Notes: generated from the sequence alone by a model not told the origin. A stretch of DNA of 17,257 nt from Ktedonobacteraceae bacterium (GCA_014896635.1 JADBKA010000098.1:1-17257), one strand, 5' to 3'; positions 6,164 through 14,936 are shown, counted from the first letter of the stretch. Made by a program: numbers and translations.

Positions 6164-7624
6164 ATGAGTAGCAATCAGCAACCTGAAGGGGATCGAGTAT
6201 GGTCTGTTGAGATGCATGGTATTGACCCTATAGCAGACCAGGAGCGACATGGAACGCCCTTTGAAGTGTTCTGGGTCTGGTTTGCGGGCAATATTGGCAT
6301 ACTGGGTATCACCTTTGGAGGAATTCTGGCGACCAATCAATTGAATCTCTGGCAGAGTATTTTTGTGGCGCTCCTCGCGCCGGCGCTCTCGTTTGCGCTG
6401 GTAGGTATCCTCAGCATTGCTGGCGTCTGGGGAGGAGCGCCAATGCTCACGCTTTCCCGTGCCTTGTTTGGCCCGCGTGGCAATATCGGCCCGGCGCTCA
6501 CGAGCTGGCTCAGCCTGGTTGGCTGGGAAACAGTCATCGTGATTACGGCATCATATGCACTCCTGGGGCTTTTGCACATCGCGGGCCTGCCGTCGAATCC
6601 GTTCTGGACGGTTGTGAGCCTTGTGGTTGTCTCTTTAATTGTGGTGGTGCTTGGCTGGTGGGGTCATGCCACGCTGATCTGGATTCAGCGTGCCGCCACC
6701 TGGATCTTTGGTATTCTCACCCTTGTCATTGTTGCTTTTCTCATTCCGCAGACCGACTGGCACAGCGTGCTGAGTAAGGGGATGGGTCCCTGGGATACTG
6801 GTCTGGTCACGAGCTTTATCATTATCATGGCGGCGACCGGTATCGGCTGGATCAATGCCGGCGCGGATTACACGCGCTATCTGCCGCGTGGTAGTTCCGG
6901 CAGGGCCATCACTCTCTGGACAATCATCGGTGGGACTCTTCCTCTCTTTGTGCTGATGATTGTCGGTGTTCTTCTTGCATCGCGCAAGCCTGACCTGGCA
7001 ACCTCGCAGGACCCGATTGCGCTGGTGGGTTCGGCCTTACCGGCCTGGATGTCGGTGCCTTACCTGATTACCGCGATTGGTGGCTTGATTGCTGCCGCCG
7101 CCCTCGATATCTATTCGTCAGGTCTTAATCTGCTGACTGTGGGTATCAGGATCAGGCGGTATTTCGCCGTCCTGATTGATGGGGTGCTGATGGTGGCTGG
7201 AGCAATCTATGTGATGCTGATTCGCCAGGATTTCTATGGTCCTTTTACCAGTTTTCTCCAGTTGCTGGCGGCAGGTCTTACTACCTGGGCAGCCATTTTC
7301 TTGATCGGGATGATTTCGCGGCGCACGTATGATGCGAAAAGTCTCGCCGATACGACTCCGACCAGTGCCTACTACTATGCTGCCGGCTTCAACCTGCCTG
7401 CCTGTCTTGCCTGGGTGATTGGCGTGGTGGTCGGTCTGCTCTTTACCAAATCTACTTTCTTTACCGGCCCGCTAGCAAGTGGCATCTTTGCCAGCACCAG
7501 CCTGGGCTATTTGCTGGGTGCGCTGGTCAGTGCAGTGCTCTATCCTTTGCTAAGGAGCGTGCTCCCTTCCAGGAAGAAAGAAGTCGTAGAAGACAAGTCG
7601 GCAGAAACAACGGTTGCCTCCTGA
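6164..7624 (+). CDS. NCS1-family nucleobase:cation symporter (cytosine/purine permease type)
   Basis: This 486-residue polytopic membrane protein of the cytosine/purine/uracil/allantoin/thiamine permease family (PF02133) has about twelve hydrophobic segments. The N-terminal HGTPFEVFWVWFAGN stretch is typical of the family, as are the glycine-rich first helices (GITFGGILA), LFGPRGN after helix 3, and GWINAGADYTRYLPR after helix 6. Such carriers import a nucleobase or a related heterocycle with Na+ or H+; the substrate cannot be fixed from sequence alone. The short C-terminal tail is charged (SRKKEVVEDK). The ATG is preceded by AAGGAAGG. It lies 115 nt upstream of a three-gene same-strand cluster ending in a nucleoside-hydrolase-like gene, which fits nucleobase salvage. 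Confidence 0.9.
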   Translation: MSSNQQPEGDRVWSVEMHGIDPIADQERHGTPFEVFWVWFAGNIGILGITFGGILATNQLNLWQSIFVALLAPALSFALVGILSIAGVWGGAPMLTLSRALFGPRGNIGPALTSWLSLVGWETVIVITASYALLGLLHIAGLPSNPFWTVVSLVVVSLIVVVLGWWGHATLIWIQRAATWIFGILTLVIVAFLIPQTDWHSVLSKGMGPWDTGLVTSFIIIMAATGIGWINAGADYTRYLPRGSSGRAITLWTIIGGTLPLFVLMIVGVLLASRKPDLATSQDPIALVGSALPAWMSVPYLITAIGGLIAAAALDIYSSGLNLLTVGIRIRRYFAVLIDGVLMVAGAIYVMLIRQDFYGPFTSFLQLLAAGLTTWAAIFLIGMISRRTYDAKSLADTTPTSAYYYAAGFNLPACLAWVIGVVVGLLFTKSTFFTGPLASGIFASTSLGYLLGALVSAVLYPLLRSVLPSRKKEVVEDKSAETTVAS

Positions 7625-7638
7625 GTAAGGCGGAAGGG

Positions 7639-7672
7639 TATCCCTGGTTGCATGCAAAATGCGCCAGGGATA
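7639..7672 (+). other. Strong hairpin between permease and sensor-like gene
   Basis: TATCCCTGG (7639-7647) pairs perfectly with CCAGGGATA (7664-7672), with an inner GCAT/ATGC stem (7650-7653 with 7659-7662). No U-run follows on the plus strand, so a normal intrinsic terminator is unlikely. It could stabilise the permease mRNA 3' end, mark a processing site, or lower downstream expression. No clear promoter is seen between it and the next ATG at 7740. Confidence 0.5.
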
Positions 7673-7739
7673 GCTAGTCTGCACAATTTACCTCTTTTAG
7701 CGTAGGGTGTTTGTCCATTCTTGAATGGGGCAGTGATTT

Positions 7740-9584
7740 ATGTTTGATACTCGTGCAAAAGGGGGTGTGTCCTTTCCTGGTCAGTCTCTCAATCCCTCTG
7801 CTTCTGGAGCAGCTCCTGAGCCATCAGCAAATGGTTCAACGCAGGAAGAGGGTCTGGCAGAAAAGCTGATAAGGTATTATCCCTGGAGTATTCCTGTTGT
7901 TGTACTGGTACATGCCCTCTATCTTGGTTTCCTGCACCTGCGGCCCGATATTCGTAGTACCAATGCCGGGCGTGTTGTTGACGATTCCTTTATTCTCCTG
8001 GGCGAAATCATCATTCTTATTGCCTGTGGCTATGCTCTCAGTCGTATCCAGCAGTTAAAGCATGACAGGTATAAGAGTGTAGTCAGACGTGCGACTTTTG
8101 CGGTACTGTTTCTGGCTGCGTCGGCGCTCTCGAATAGTATCGGGCAGGTTTTCTGGATCTGGTATGATGCGACACTCAATGCTGTGCCTTACCCGGCGAT
8201 TGATGACGCATTCTTTCTGGCGAACTATCCTTTCTTTTTTATCGGTATTGCGTTGCTGATACCGCGAGGAGGATCATTTGCGGGACGCGCACGTGTGCTG
8301 GTTGATGCCGGAACGCTCGTGCTCTCCGTACTCGCTATCTTCTGGTATTTTGTGCTGGGTCCGACGCTGGCGGCGCTGAGCGGCTCGGCGCTTGTCAAGA
8401 CAGTCTCGCTGGCTTATCCTCTCAGTGATCTTGCAGCGTCGGTAGCGGCTATTTTGCTCTACTTCAACCCGTTCACAGAAACAGCTCCTCAGAGAACTCT
8501 CGTTCGGCTGACGCTTGGCGTAGCCTGTTCGGCTATCTCAAACATGATCTATGGGTACTTGCAGGCAAGCGGCGTCTACTATACCGCTATGTTCATTGAT
8601 GTAGGATTCCCGCTGACCTGGATGCTCATAGCCTGGGCGATTTTCTCCTATCCCGCCGATGTTGCCCGTATGGTAGAAGAGAGGCTGGAGCGAGCGAGGC
8701 ATGCTCCGAGCAGGCCACACCTCAGCAGCAGGATCTCCGCGATTTTTCGGACTATCTTGCCGTTGTTTTTCACACTACTGACCTGTATCTTACTACTGCT
8801 GGCAGTAGCTATGCGGGGAGGCGCGCCACTTGAGCAGGTGATACTGGTCTGTGCTGGCCTGTTCCTGTTACCGGTTGTCCGGCAATCGTTGACGTTGACC
8901 GACAATATGATGCTGAACGAGCGCCTGCGCGTGGCGCTGGATCAATCGCAGCAAGCTTTCCAGCAGAGCCAGAACGAGCTGGTCTCGACAACATTGCGCG
9001 CCGAGCATCTTGAGCAGTTGCTTGCTAGCATCAGAGATCTCCAGCAAGTGCATGCGCGCCTGGCGCATGGTGATCTACAAGCCAGGGCGGTGGTACAGGG
9101 TCCGCTGGCGCCGGTGGCGCAGAGCCTGAATCTGTTGATTGAGCGGATGAACCGCTGGCTCCAGGCCGGGCAGACGAATCAGACGCTGACCAGGGAAGCC
9201 GAGCAGCTTTGCTACGCTCTGGAACAGCTCAGCGAGGGGAAGATCGCTCAGAATATATCTCCTCAGCATAGCCCGCTTCCTACCGGCAATGCCCTCCTTC
9301 TTACCGGTCGTTTGCAGATGCGCCTGAGCATGCATTTTCAGCGACAGCGCGAAACGCTGCGGTTAGCGAGGAAGCGAGTTGAAACAATGAAAGATGTTAT
9401 CAAGCAGGTACGAAGTAATATGCAAAAGGAGGCGAAAGATTATAGCAAGGAAGAGCAGGTTCTTAGCATTATTGAGAGGGGACTTGCAAACTACGAACTC
9501 TTGCTGCAAGAACTCTGGAACAGTTCAAACATCTATATGCAGCAACAGAGTACCGTACACTCGACAACGCGCCTGCCGGAGTAG
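7740..9584 (+). CDS. Polytopic membrane sensor-like protein with HAMP-like and coiled-coil C-terminus, no output domain
   Basis: This protein has 614 residues. A Ser/Pro/Gly-rich cytosolic N-terminus (about 1-45) is followed by about ten membrane segments (roughly 52-66, 86-101, 118-135, 158-174, 187-206, 228-241, 254-272, 283-302, 338-357 and 365-381). The segment FWIWYDATLNAVPYPAIDDAFFLANYPFFF (in pieces at 138-167) and AYPLSDLA recall the integral-membrane input domains of some GGDEF proteins and histidine kinases. After the last helix comes a glutamine-rich coiled coil (about 390-435), then a HAMP-like piece (LAHGDLQARAVVQGPLAPVAQSLN, in parts at 441-464), a weaker second one (about 485-540), and a final helical region. 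No kinase, GGDEF, EAL, phosphatase or methyl-accepting signature follows. The start ATG has only a poor Shine-Dalgarno. It lies 32 nt upstream of the kinase-like gene and probably acts with it. Confidence 0.75.
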   Translation: MFDTRAKGGVSFPGQSLNPSASGAAPEPSANGSTQEEGLAEKLIRYYPWSIPVVVLVHALYLGFLHLRPDIRSTNAGRVVDDSFILLGEIIILIACGYALSRIQQLKHDRYKSVVRRATFAVLFLAASALSNSIGQVFWIWYDATLNAVPYPAIDDAFFLANYPFFFIGIALLIPRGGSFAGRARVLVDAGTLVLSVLAIFWYFVLGPTLAALSGSALVKTVSLAYPLSDLAASVAAILLYFNPFTETAPQRTLVRLTLGVACSAISNMIYGYLQASGVYYTAMFIDVGFPLTWMLIAWAIFSYPADVARMVEERLERARHAPSRPHLSSRISAIFRTILPLFFTLLTCILLLLAVAMRGGAPLEQVILVCAGLFLLPVVRQSLTLTDNMMLNERLRVALDQSQQAFQQSQNELVSTTLRAEHLEQLLASIRDLQQVHARLAHGDLQARAVVQGPLAPVAQSLNLLIERMNRWLQAGQTNQTLTREAEQLCYALEQLSEGKIAQNISPQHSPLPTGNALLLTGRLQMRLSMHFQRQRETLRLARKRVETMKDVIKQVRSNMQKEAKDYSKEEQVLSIIERGLANYELLLQELWNSSNIYMQQQSTVHSTTRLPE

Positions 9585-9616
9585 TAATTGATGATGGTAA
9601 TACGGCGTGATGAAGC

Positions 9617-11665
9617 ATGAAGAGGGTGAATACCTGTTTGAATCCCGAGGAACCTCACCGGTTTGTGGGAGAGGGAATCGACGAACTGATTTGTAGAGAG
9701 CCTGGCTGTGGTTTTTTGCTGGCGGGTGGTCGTATACACAGGTGGCGTGTGTCTTCGCTGCTCAAGCACAACCGCTATATGGATCTCTACAGAGCCTTGT
9801 CTGCTGGAGAGCCAGGGGCGGCGCAGCCCGATCTTGCGGTGCGGATACTTCGTCACGCTGATACCAGAATTTTTCTGCGTATCAAGTTGCTCCAAACACT
9901 GCGTTCTCCGGCTATCCATCCTATTCTGGGCGTTGAGACGATAAATGGGGGGCGCCAGCTTTATCTTCTTTCGCGCTGGGAAGAAGGTGGTTCTCTGGCA
10001 TCTTTTCTCCAGAAGAGTCCAGCCATTCCCCCTTCTCTCATTGTAAGCGTCATCGGTCAGATAGCCGATGCGCTGCAACTGGCTCATGAGCAATCTATGG
10101 TGCATGGACATCTTAAACCGGAGAATTGTCTGCTCGTTGTCCCTGCTACTGTGCAGGTCTGTGATTTTTACTATGCCTTTCTAGGAGCAGAGGCTGCTTT
10201 CTCTTCCGGGCCGTTCACAGCACCAGAGCAATTGCAGGGGCAGACGGAACCAGCTTCCGATCAGTTTGCCCTGGCGGCGCTTGCCTATCAGTTGCTCAGC
10301 TACTCTTCACAGAAGGTTCAAGCGGGGTCGGGCAGTCAGGCTGGGAGAAGATATGAAAATGGACCTTATCCAGCGTATCATTTCCCCGAATCTGTATTCC
10401 CGCTTTCGCCTCCACTGCATCAGGTATTGAGCCGCGCGTTGAGCGAGAGACCGCAGGCTCGCTTTCCCGATGTGCGAACATTTGCCCACGCATTTTCCAC
10501 TGCGATGGAAGACAGCGTGAGATTTCACCGCCGGGCCGGTTCGTACGCTCTGACGCCGCAGGAGCGAATGAACAACTGGCCCGTCTCGCCGCACAAGTTG
10601 TCACCAGCACAGGGGATATCCGGTCCTGCTACTCCCTCTGCCCGAATGCCTTCGCGGCCAGATAGGCCAGTCGTTCCTCAAAATCCGTTGCGACAGGAAA
10701 ATCTCTCCTTGCGAGCGGTTCAAACGTGCCTGTTGCCCGGCCATATTGCAAAAATCTCCGCGCTCCATTGGACTCTTGATGGCTGCTACCTCGCTTCTGG
10801 TAGTGAGGATGGTGAAATACGCCTCTGGTCGTTTCAAAGTCGTATAGGACGGCCTCTTGGAACGTTGCAAGGACAGAAGGGCAAAGTCCTGGCTCTGTGC
10901 TGGTCGCCTGATCAAAAGACACTGGCAGCCGCCTTGAGCGATTCTTCTATTCGTCTCTGGAAAATCGCTGTTGATGCGATTGATGTGATAGAGAGAACGC
11001 AGGTAGAAAATGCCTGGCGGGGACATGATGGAGATGTGACTGCTTTGTGCTGGTCGCCTGATGGCACTATCCTGGCTTCAGGTGGCAAGGACGGTGTTCT
11101 GCGTCTCTGGGACCGCAAAGGACAATTGCTAGTAAAACGGCAAATACATGCAGGCAAAGGGATTAAAGTGCTTGCCTGGTCACCGGATCAGCATTTGCTT
11201 GCGACAGGAGGGGCAGACCATCTTATTCATGTCTGGAGCACGTTTGCCGAGCGGCAGATAGCGAGCTGGAATGCTCATCAAGATGAGATTCGCCGGCTGG
11301 AATGGTCTCCACAGGGATATCTGCTGGCTTCGGCTGCCGCCAGAAAAGATACCAGGGTATGTATCTGGGAGGCGGGTAGCGGGCGCGCTATTTCAACTAT
11401 TGAGGAACATCGCGGGGAAATCGCCGGCCTGTTCTGGTCACGAGATGCTTCCTGGCTGGCAACCTGCGCAGCGGAGGGTGTGCTGCGCTTCTGGAGAACC
11501 GACCGCCTGGGAGAGGGACGAACAGTCCCTCAGTTGCTCTCGTTTGTCTCTATCGGTCAGGTGCCTCAACTCATGGCCGGTACACGAGAAGCCAGTCTGC
11601 TTGCCATTGCGACTCAGGCGCTCTCAATAGTCATATTTGATGTAAATGATAAAGTGAGGAAATAA
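9617..11665 (+). CDS. Pseudokinase-WD40 protein (Ser/Thr-kinase fold lacking catalytic residues, fused to a beta-propeller)
   Basis: This protein has 682 residues. Residues 1-40 hold a partial zinc-ribbon-like start (C7, C26, C31), as seen before kinase domains in related bacteria. Residues 45-300 follow the protein-kinase fold but lack key residues. No GxGxxG loop is seen. The ATP-binding Lys is Arg (LAVRIL, R76). The catalytic loop reads HGHLKPEN (163-170), with His in place of the catalytic Asp. DFG is DFY (183-185). FTAPEQ (APE) and SDQFALA are kept. A proline-rich linker (about 310-365) leads to about seven WD40 repeats from 370, with GHIAKISALHW, GEIRLWSF, VTALCWSPDG, LRLWDRKG, IHVWST, VCIWEA and LRFWRT; the last blade is degenerate. 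Likely a cytosolic scaffold rather than an enzyme. The only in-frame start is ATG 9617, because a stop lies 9 nt earlier. Confidence 0.9.
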   Translation: MKRVNTCLNPEEPHRFVGEGIDELICREPGCGFLLAGGRIHRWRVSSLLKHNRYMDLYRALSAGEPGAAQPDLAVRILRHADTRIFLRIKLLQTLRSPAIHPILGVETINGGRQLYLLSRWEEGGSLASFLQKSPAIPPSLIVSVIGQIADALQLAHEQSMVHGHLKPENCLLVVPATVQVCDFYYAFLGAEAAFSSGPFTAPEQLQGQTEPASDQFALAALAYQLLSYSSQKVQAGSGSQAGRRYENGPYPAYHFPESVFPLSPPLHQVLSRALSERPQARFPDVRTFAHAFSTAMEDSVRFHRRAGSYALTPQERMNNWPVSPHKLSPAQGISGPATPSARMPSRPDRPVVPQNPLRQENLSLRAVQTCLLPGHIAKISALHWTLDGCYLASGSEDGEIRLWSFQSRIGRPLGTLQGQKGKVLALCWSPDQKTLAAALSDSSIRLWKIAVDAIDVIERTQVENAWRGHDGDVTALCWSPDGTILASGGKDGVLRLWDRKGQLLVKRQIHAGKGIKVLAWSPDQHLLATGGADHLIHVWSTFAERQIASWNAHQDEIRRLEWSPQGYLLASAAARKDTRVCIWEAGSGRAISTIEEHRGEIAGLFWSRDASWLATCAAEGVLRFWRTDRLGEGRTVPQLLSFVSIGQVPQLMAGTREASLLAIATQALSIVIFDVNDKVRK

Positions 11666-11671
11666 ACGATA

Positions 11672-12772
11672 ATGCAAAAGATTCCAGTGATAGACATTAC
11701 TGATTTGTATATCCCCACACAGGATGCAGCGGATAACTTTGATCTGATCTTACCCTATGCTCTGCCGGAGATCGACTTACGTGCGGTGATTCTTGATACA
11801 ACGGAAAAGATGCGCCAGCCCGTTGCGCATCACCTCGGGTTTGAGGATGCCGGTGGCCCACGTGATCCCGGTTTCATCGCAGTCATGCAACTCAACTATA
11901 TTTTTGGACGAAACGTTCCCTGTGCCACCAGCCCTTTCTCTCCTCTGCGGGCGCCTGATGATCCTATGGACGATGTGCCGGCATTCCAGCAGCAGGGCAT
12001 CGAGCTGATTCTGGAAACGCTACGACGCAGCGAGGACCCGGTGGTAGTCATGACGCAGGGGTCGGTACGGACACTGGCTGCGGCTTATAATCGCAATCCC
12101 GCTTTGCTGCGTGAGAAGATCGCCTGTATCCATATATCAGCGGGCGCCACGTCGCCGGCTTTCCTGGAATGGAATGTGAGTCTTGATCCTCATGCTTTTG
12201 TACGTCTCTTAAGGAGCGATTTGCCGGTAGCGCTCTATCCCTGCGCGACAGAAGAGGGACCTTTCGGCTACGGAAGGCATAATAGTTTCTGGCAGATGAC
12301 CGATATGCATTTTATTAGGCAAATGCATCCGTGCCTTCAGCGATACCTGGGCTACGCTTTTGATCGCCTTACCCGCCTGGATTTCCTGCGTGCAATGGAT
12401 CATGACTTGCCGTCAGAGCTGATGCAGCGAATCACAACACTTACAGACCCGGCGCATCCCGACGGACGTCATTACGTCTGGGAGACGGCTCTCTGGACCT
12501 GTATCACGAATCGACGCCTGGTGCGCCGGCAGGAAGGTGTTTACCGTCTCCTACCGGCCAGTGAAATCACGCCGGCAGATGTTGTATTGCTCAATGAACT
12601 GCGTCCCTGCAAGGTCGATGTACGCGACGATGGACTCTTTACGTTCACCCTGACGGATGAGCCGACAAATATCAGGATCTATGATCGCGGGGACCCGTTT
12701 GAGAATGAGCGCGCTTTTCGTGAGGCGCTGGCAGCACTCTACACAACTTTTGCTCCCACTCATCCTGAATAA
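11672..12772 (+). CDS. Nucleoside-hydrolase-like protein with altered metal-site motif
   Basis: This 366-residue protein starts 6 nt after the pseudokinase stop codon, so they are co-transcribed. Its middle matches the inosine-uridine nucleoside hydrolase fold: PVVVMTQGSVRTLAAAYNRNP (about 123-143, the 'GPLTNLA' strand-helix), IACIHISAGA (150-159, in place of the MGGA segment), and EWNVSLDPHAF (166-176, the EFN..DP substrate/metal segment). Family members cleave the N-glycosidic bond of ribonucleosides using Ca2+ held by an N-terminal DTDxGxDD loop. Here that region reads DITDLYIPTQDAADNFD (8-24), with several acidic residues but not the normal spacing, so catalysis is uncertain. The C-terminal third is less familiar. 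With the upstream nucleobase permease it suggests nucleoside salvage or sensing, which is an inference. Confidence 0.68.
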   Translation: MQKIPVIDITDLYIPTQDAADNFDLILPYALPEIDLRAVILDTTEKMRQPVAHHLGFEDAGGPRDPGFIAVMQLNYIFGRNVPCATSPFSPLRAPDDPMDDVPAFQQQGIELILETLRRSEDPVVVMTQGSVRTLAAAYNRNPALLREKIACIHISAGATSPAFLEWNVSLDPHAFVRLLRSDLPVALYPCATEEGPFGYGRHNSFWQMTDMHFIRQMHPCLQRYLGYAFDRLTRLDFLRAMDHDLPSELMQRITTLTDPAHPDGRHYVWETALWTCITNRRLVRRQEGVYRLLPASEITPADVVLLNELRPCKVDVRDDGLFTFTLTDEPTNIRIYDRGDPFENERAFREALAALYTTFAPTHPE

Positions 12773-12774
12773 TA

Positions 12775-14895
12775 TTAGATGCGCTCCAGCGGCTGAAAGC
12801 CGAGGACACGCAGCGCGTTATCCATTGTCTGTACCGTTGCTTTAACCAGCAGGGCGCGGAAAGCTTTGACCCGCTCGTTTTCTTCACGTACTACCGGTAG
12901 CGTATGTTCGTAGAAGTCGCTGAAGTGCGCGGCCAGATCGTAGGCGTAGGCGGCGAGCAGCGGCGGCGCATATTGTTCAGCGGCCTCGGCCAGGCGGCGG
13001 GGATAAGCGTCGATGTGCCGTAGCAGCTCCCACTCGCTTTGCTCCAGATGTTCTGGAAGCTGTTCCAGTTTTTGTGGTATCTGGTAGCCTGTTTCCTGGA
13101 GTCTACGTAAAATGCTATTGGCGCGCGCATAGGCGTACTGGAGATAGACGCCGGTATCACCATTGGGGCGCAGTGCCTCGTCAATATCCAGGGCGATGAT
13201 CTGCTGCAAGTTGAAGCGAATCATAAAGTAGCGAATCGCCGAAGCCGCCAGGATGGCCGCTGTCTCCTGGGAGATGTCGGGTTTCGTGGGGTCCTGTCTG
13301 CGCACTTCGATCATGCGCTCGATGGCGGCATTGATCAGATCATCGGCTTTGATCTCGATACCTTTGCGTCCTGACATGGTATAGAAGCTGCGGCCATCGG
13401 AAGTATCGACGCCCAGGCTGGCCGCTGTTGCCCGCGAGAGCGTCACAACCTCGTAGCTGATGTGGATGGAATGGTCGGCCTGCTCGCTGTAGCCCAGGCG
13501 GCGCAGGCTCTCATAGACCACCTGCTGAGGGTAAGACTGGCGCACGTCGATCACGTTGATGACACGGTTTGCATGGCCGAAGCGGCGCGGATCGACTTCC
13601 GCTTCGGCCCCGGCGCTCTCCTTAGGCGTGCGCATACTCCAGAGCATGCGACCATCGGGCTGAACGCCCCAGGGGACAAAGTGAAATTGCACACCGATAG
13701 CTGGATCGTCAGTCAAACCGAATTTCCAGAGCTGGTTGGCAATATCTTTTGCGGTATATGTCGCCGTCCCATCGCTGCGCACAAGGATCTTATCCTGCAT
13801 ATGCTCATTCTCTTCTTCCTCTGATTGCGCTGGCGTTTCGCCGTTGCCGAATGGCAAAATCCAGCAGCCGGCAGCAAAACCGCTTTCGGGTTTCTCCAGC
13901 AGCCCGCGCCTGCGCAGCATATCAAAGGTGTGCTGCCATAATCCGGCCTGGAGAATGGCCGATTCCCAGGTCAGCAGGTCATAGAAGATGTTCAGCCGGG
14001 ACATGGTTTTGAGGTGCGCTGTGACGATTCTGTGCGAGAGATCGGCGGCTATCGCCGGGTAGTCGGGACCGGATGCCGGTTTCTCACCGTGCTCAATCGA
14101 GTGCAGAACCTGGCGGCGCAGCTCCAGGGCTTTTTTGCCAATCGCAGAATCCTGGTCTTCATAGAGCCTGCCAACAGCAACGTAGACACGCGAGCAGAAG
14201 TAGTCGAACGATTCCCCTGGCTGCGGCACGTTTCCCCCCGGCACCTGCAACTGGCCCTGCTGAATCAGTGTGAAACCCACCACTACGTCGGCTACCTGCA
14301 CGCCTGAGTCGTCAATGTAGTTCTGCGCTTCGACGTTGTAGCCCTGAGAACGCAGCATACGCACGATAGTATCACCGATGCACGAGTTGCGTAGGTGGCC
14401 GACATGCGCTGCTTTGTTGCTATTGATAGCAGTGTGTTCAACAACGACTTTAGTATCAATGCCTGTCTCGCTCTGGCCGAAATCTCCCCCTTCTGCCAGG
14501 ACACGTTCAATAATCGTTTTCCCCACTGCGGGACGGTTGAGGCGAAAATTGATATAGCCGGGCTTTGTGGCCGTCACTTCCTGGATGGCCGAAGGCTGTG
14601 CCTCGCGCAAAATCGCTACCAGGGCCTCGGCAAGCTGTATCGGAGATCGCCCTTTCTCATTTTTTGCAGCCCATGCCGCCCCCAGCCTGTTCTTCCCGAC
14701 CCATGCCATCACGGGGAGAGAGTAGTCACCGAAGCTGCTCTGTGCGGAGAAACGTAAATCTATTGGTAATTGTTCAATGTCAAATGAAAGTTTTTCTTGT
14801 GCCAGATATGCTCTCACAGCCTGCTTTACCAGGCCGGTCAGATAATCGTAAAAGTCTTGCGGAGTTCCGTCTTTGCTCATGTATATGTGCCTCAT
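12775..14895 (-). CDS. argS: Arginine--tRNA ligase
   Basis: This class I synthetase charges tRNA-Arg. At 706 residues it is longer than the usual 550-600. The N-terminal additional domain (about 15-120, with SSFGDYSLP and GYINFRL) is followed by the ATP-site HAINSNKAAHVGHLRN type motif with HVGH at 164-167, QNYIDDSGVQ (191-200), the SDGTATYTAKDIA segment (374-386) and the KMSKS-equivalent loop TMSGRKG (506-512). A DALR-type anticodon domain (YLQYAYARANSILRR onward) ends the protein. Extra length comes from an acidic insert near 352-367 (PAQSEEEENEH) and expansion around 410-470. Two starts are possible: ATG 14895 (GAGAG 5 nt ahead) or ATG 14880. Its stop lies only 2 nt from the stop of the convergent hydrolase gene. 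Promoter at 14937-14965. Confidence 0.96.
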   Translation of the reverse strand: MRHIYMSKDGTPQDFYDYLTGLVKQAVRAYLAQEKLSFDIEQLPIDLRFSAQSSFGDYSLPVMAWVGKNRLGAAWAAKNEKGRSPIQLAEALVAILREAQPSAIQEVTATKPGYINFRLNRPAVGKTIIERVLAEGGDFGQSETGIDTKVVVEHTAINSNKAAHVGHLRNSCIGDTIVRMLRSQGYNVEAQNYIDDSGVQVADVVVGFTLIQQGQLQVPGGNVPQPGESFDYFCSRVYVAVGRLYEDQDSAIGKKALELRRQVLHSIEHGEKPASGPDYPAIAADLSHRIVTAHLKTMSRLNIFYDLLTWESAILQAGLWQHTFDMLRRRGLLEKPESGFAAGCWILPFGNGETPAQSEEEENEHMQDKILVRSDGTATYTAKDIANQLWKFGLTDDPAIGVQFHFVPWGVQPDGRMLWSMRTPKESAGAEAEVDPRRFGHANRVINVIDVRQSYPQQVVYESLRRLGYSEQADHSIHISYEVVTLSRATAASLGVDTSDGRSFYTMSGRKGIEIKADDLINAAIERMIEVRRQDPTKPDISQETAAILAASAIRYFMIRFNLQQIIALDIDEALRPNGDTGVYLQYAYARANSILRRLQETGYQIPQKLEQLPEHLEQSEWELLRHIDAYPRRLAEAAEQYAPPLLAAYAYDLAAHFSDFYEHTLPVVREENERVKAFRALLVKATVQTMDNALRVLGFQPLERI

Positions 14896-14936
14896 TAATC
14901 TCTCATTGCATCCTCACTCTGTTCACCATCGCCCCT

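Noticed and set aside
8648..9335. Minus-strand open frames opposite the sensor-like gene
   Set aside because: They are shadows of the well-supported plus-strand frame; the translations show low-complexity Arg/Ser-rich sequence.
12790..12802. Hairpin CGGCT-GAA-AGCCG as terminator between the hydrolase gene and argS
   Set aside because: Short stem inside the argS coding end with no U-run on either strand.
13462..14757. Plus-strand open frames of 97-120 codons opposite argS
   Set aside because: They are antisense to a clear argS, lack ribosome-binding sites, and show no domain.
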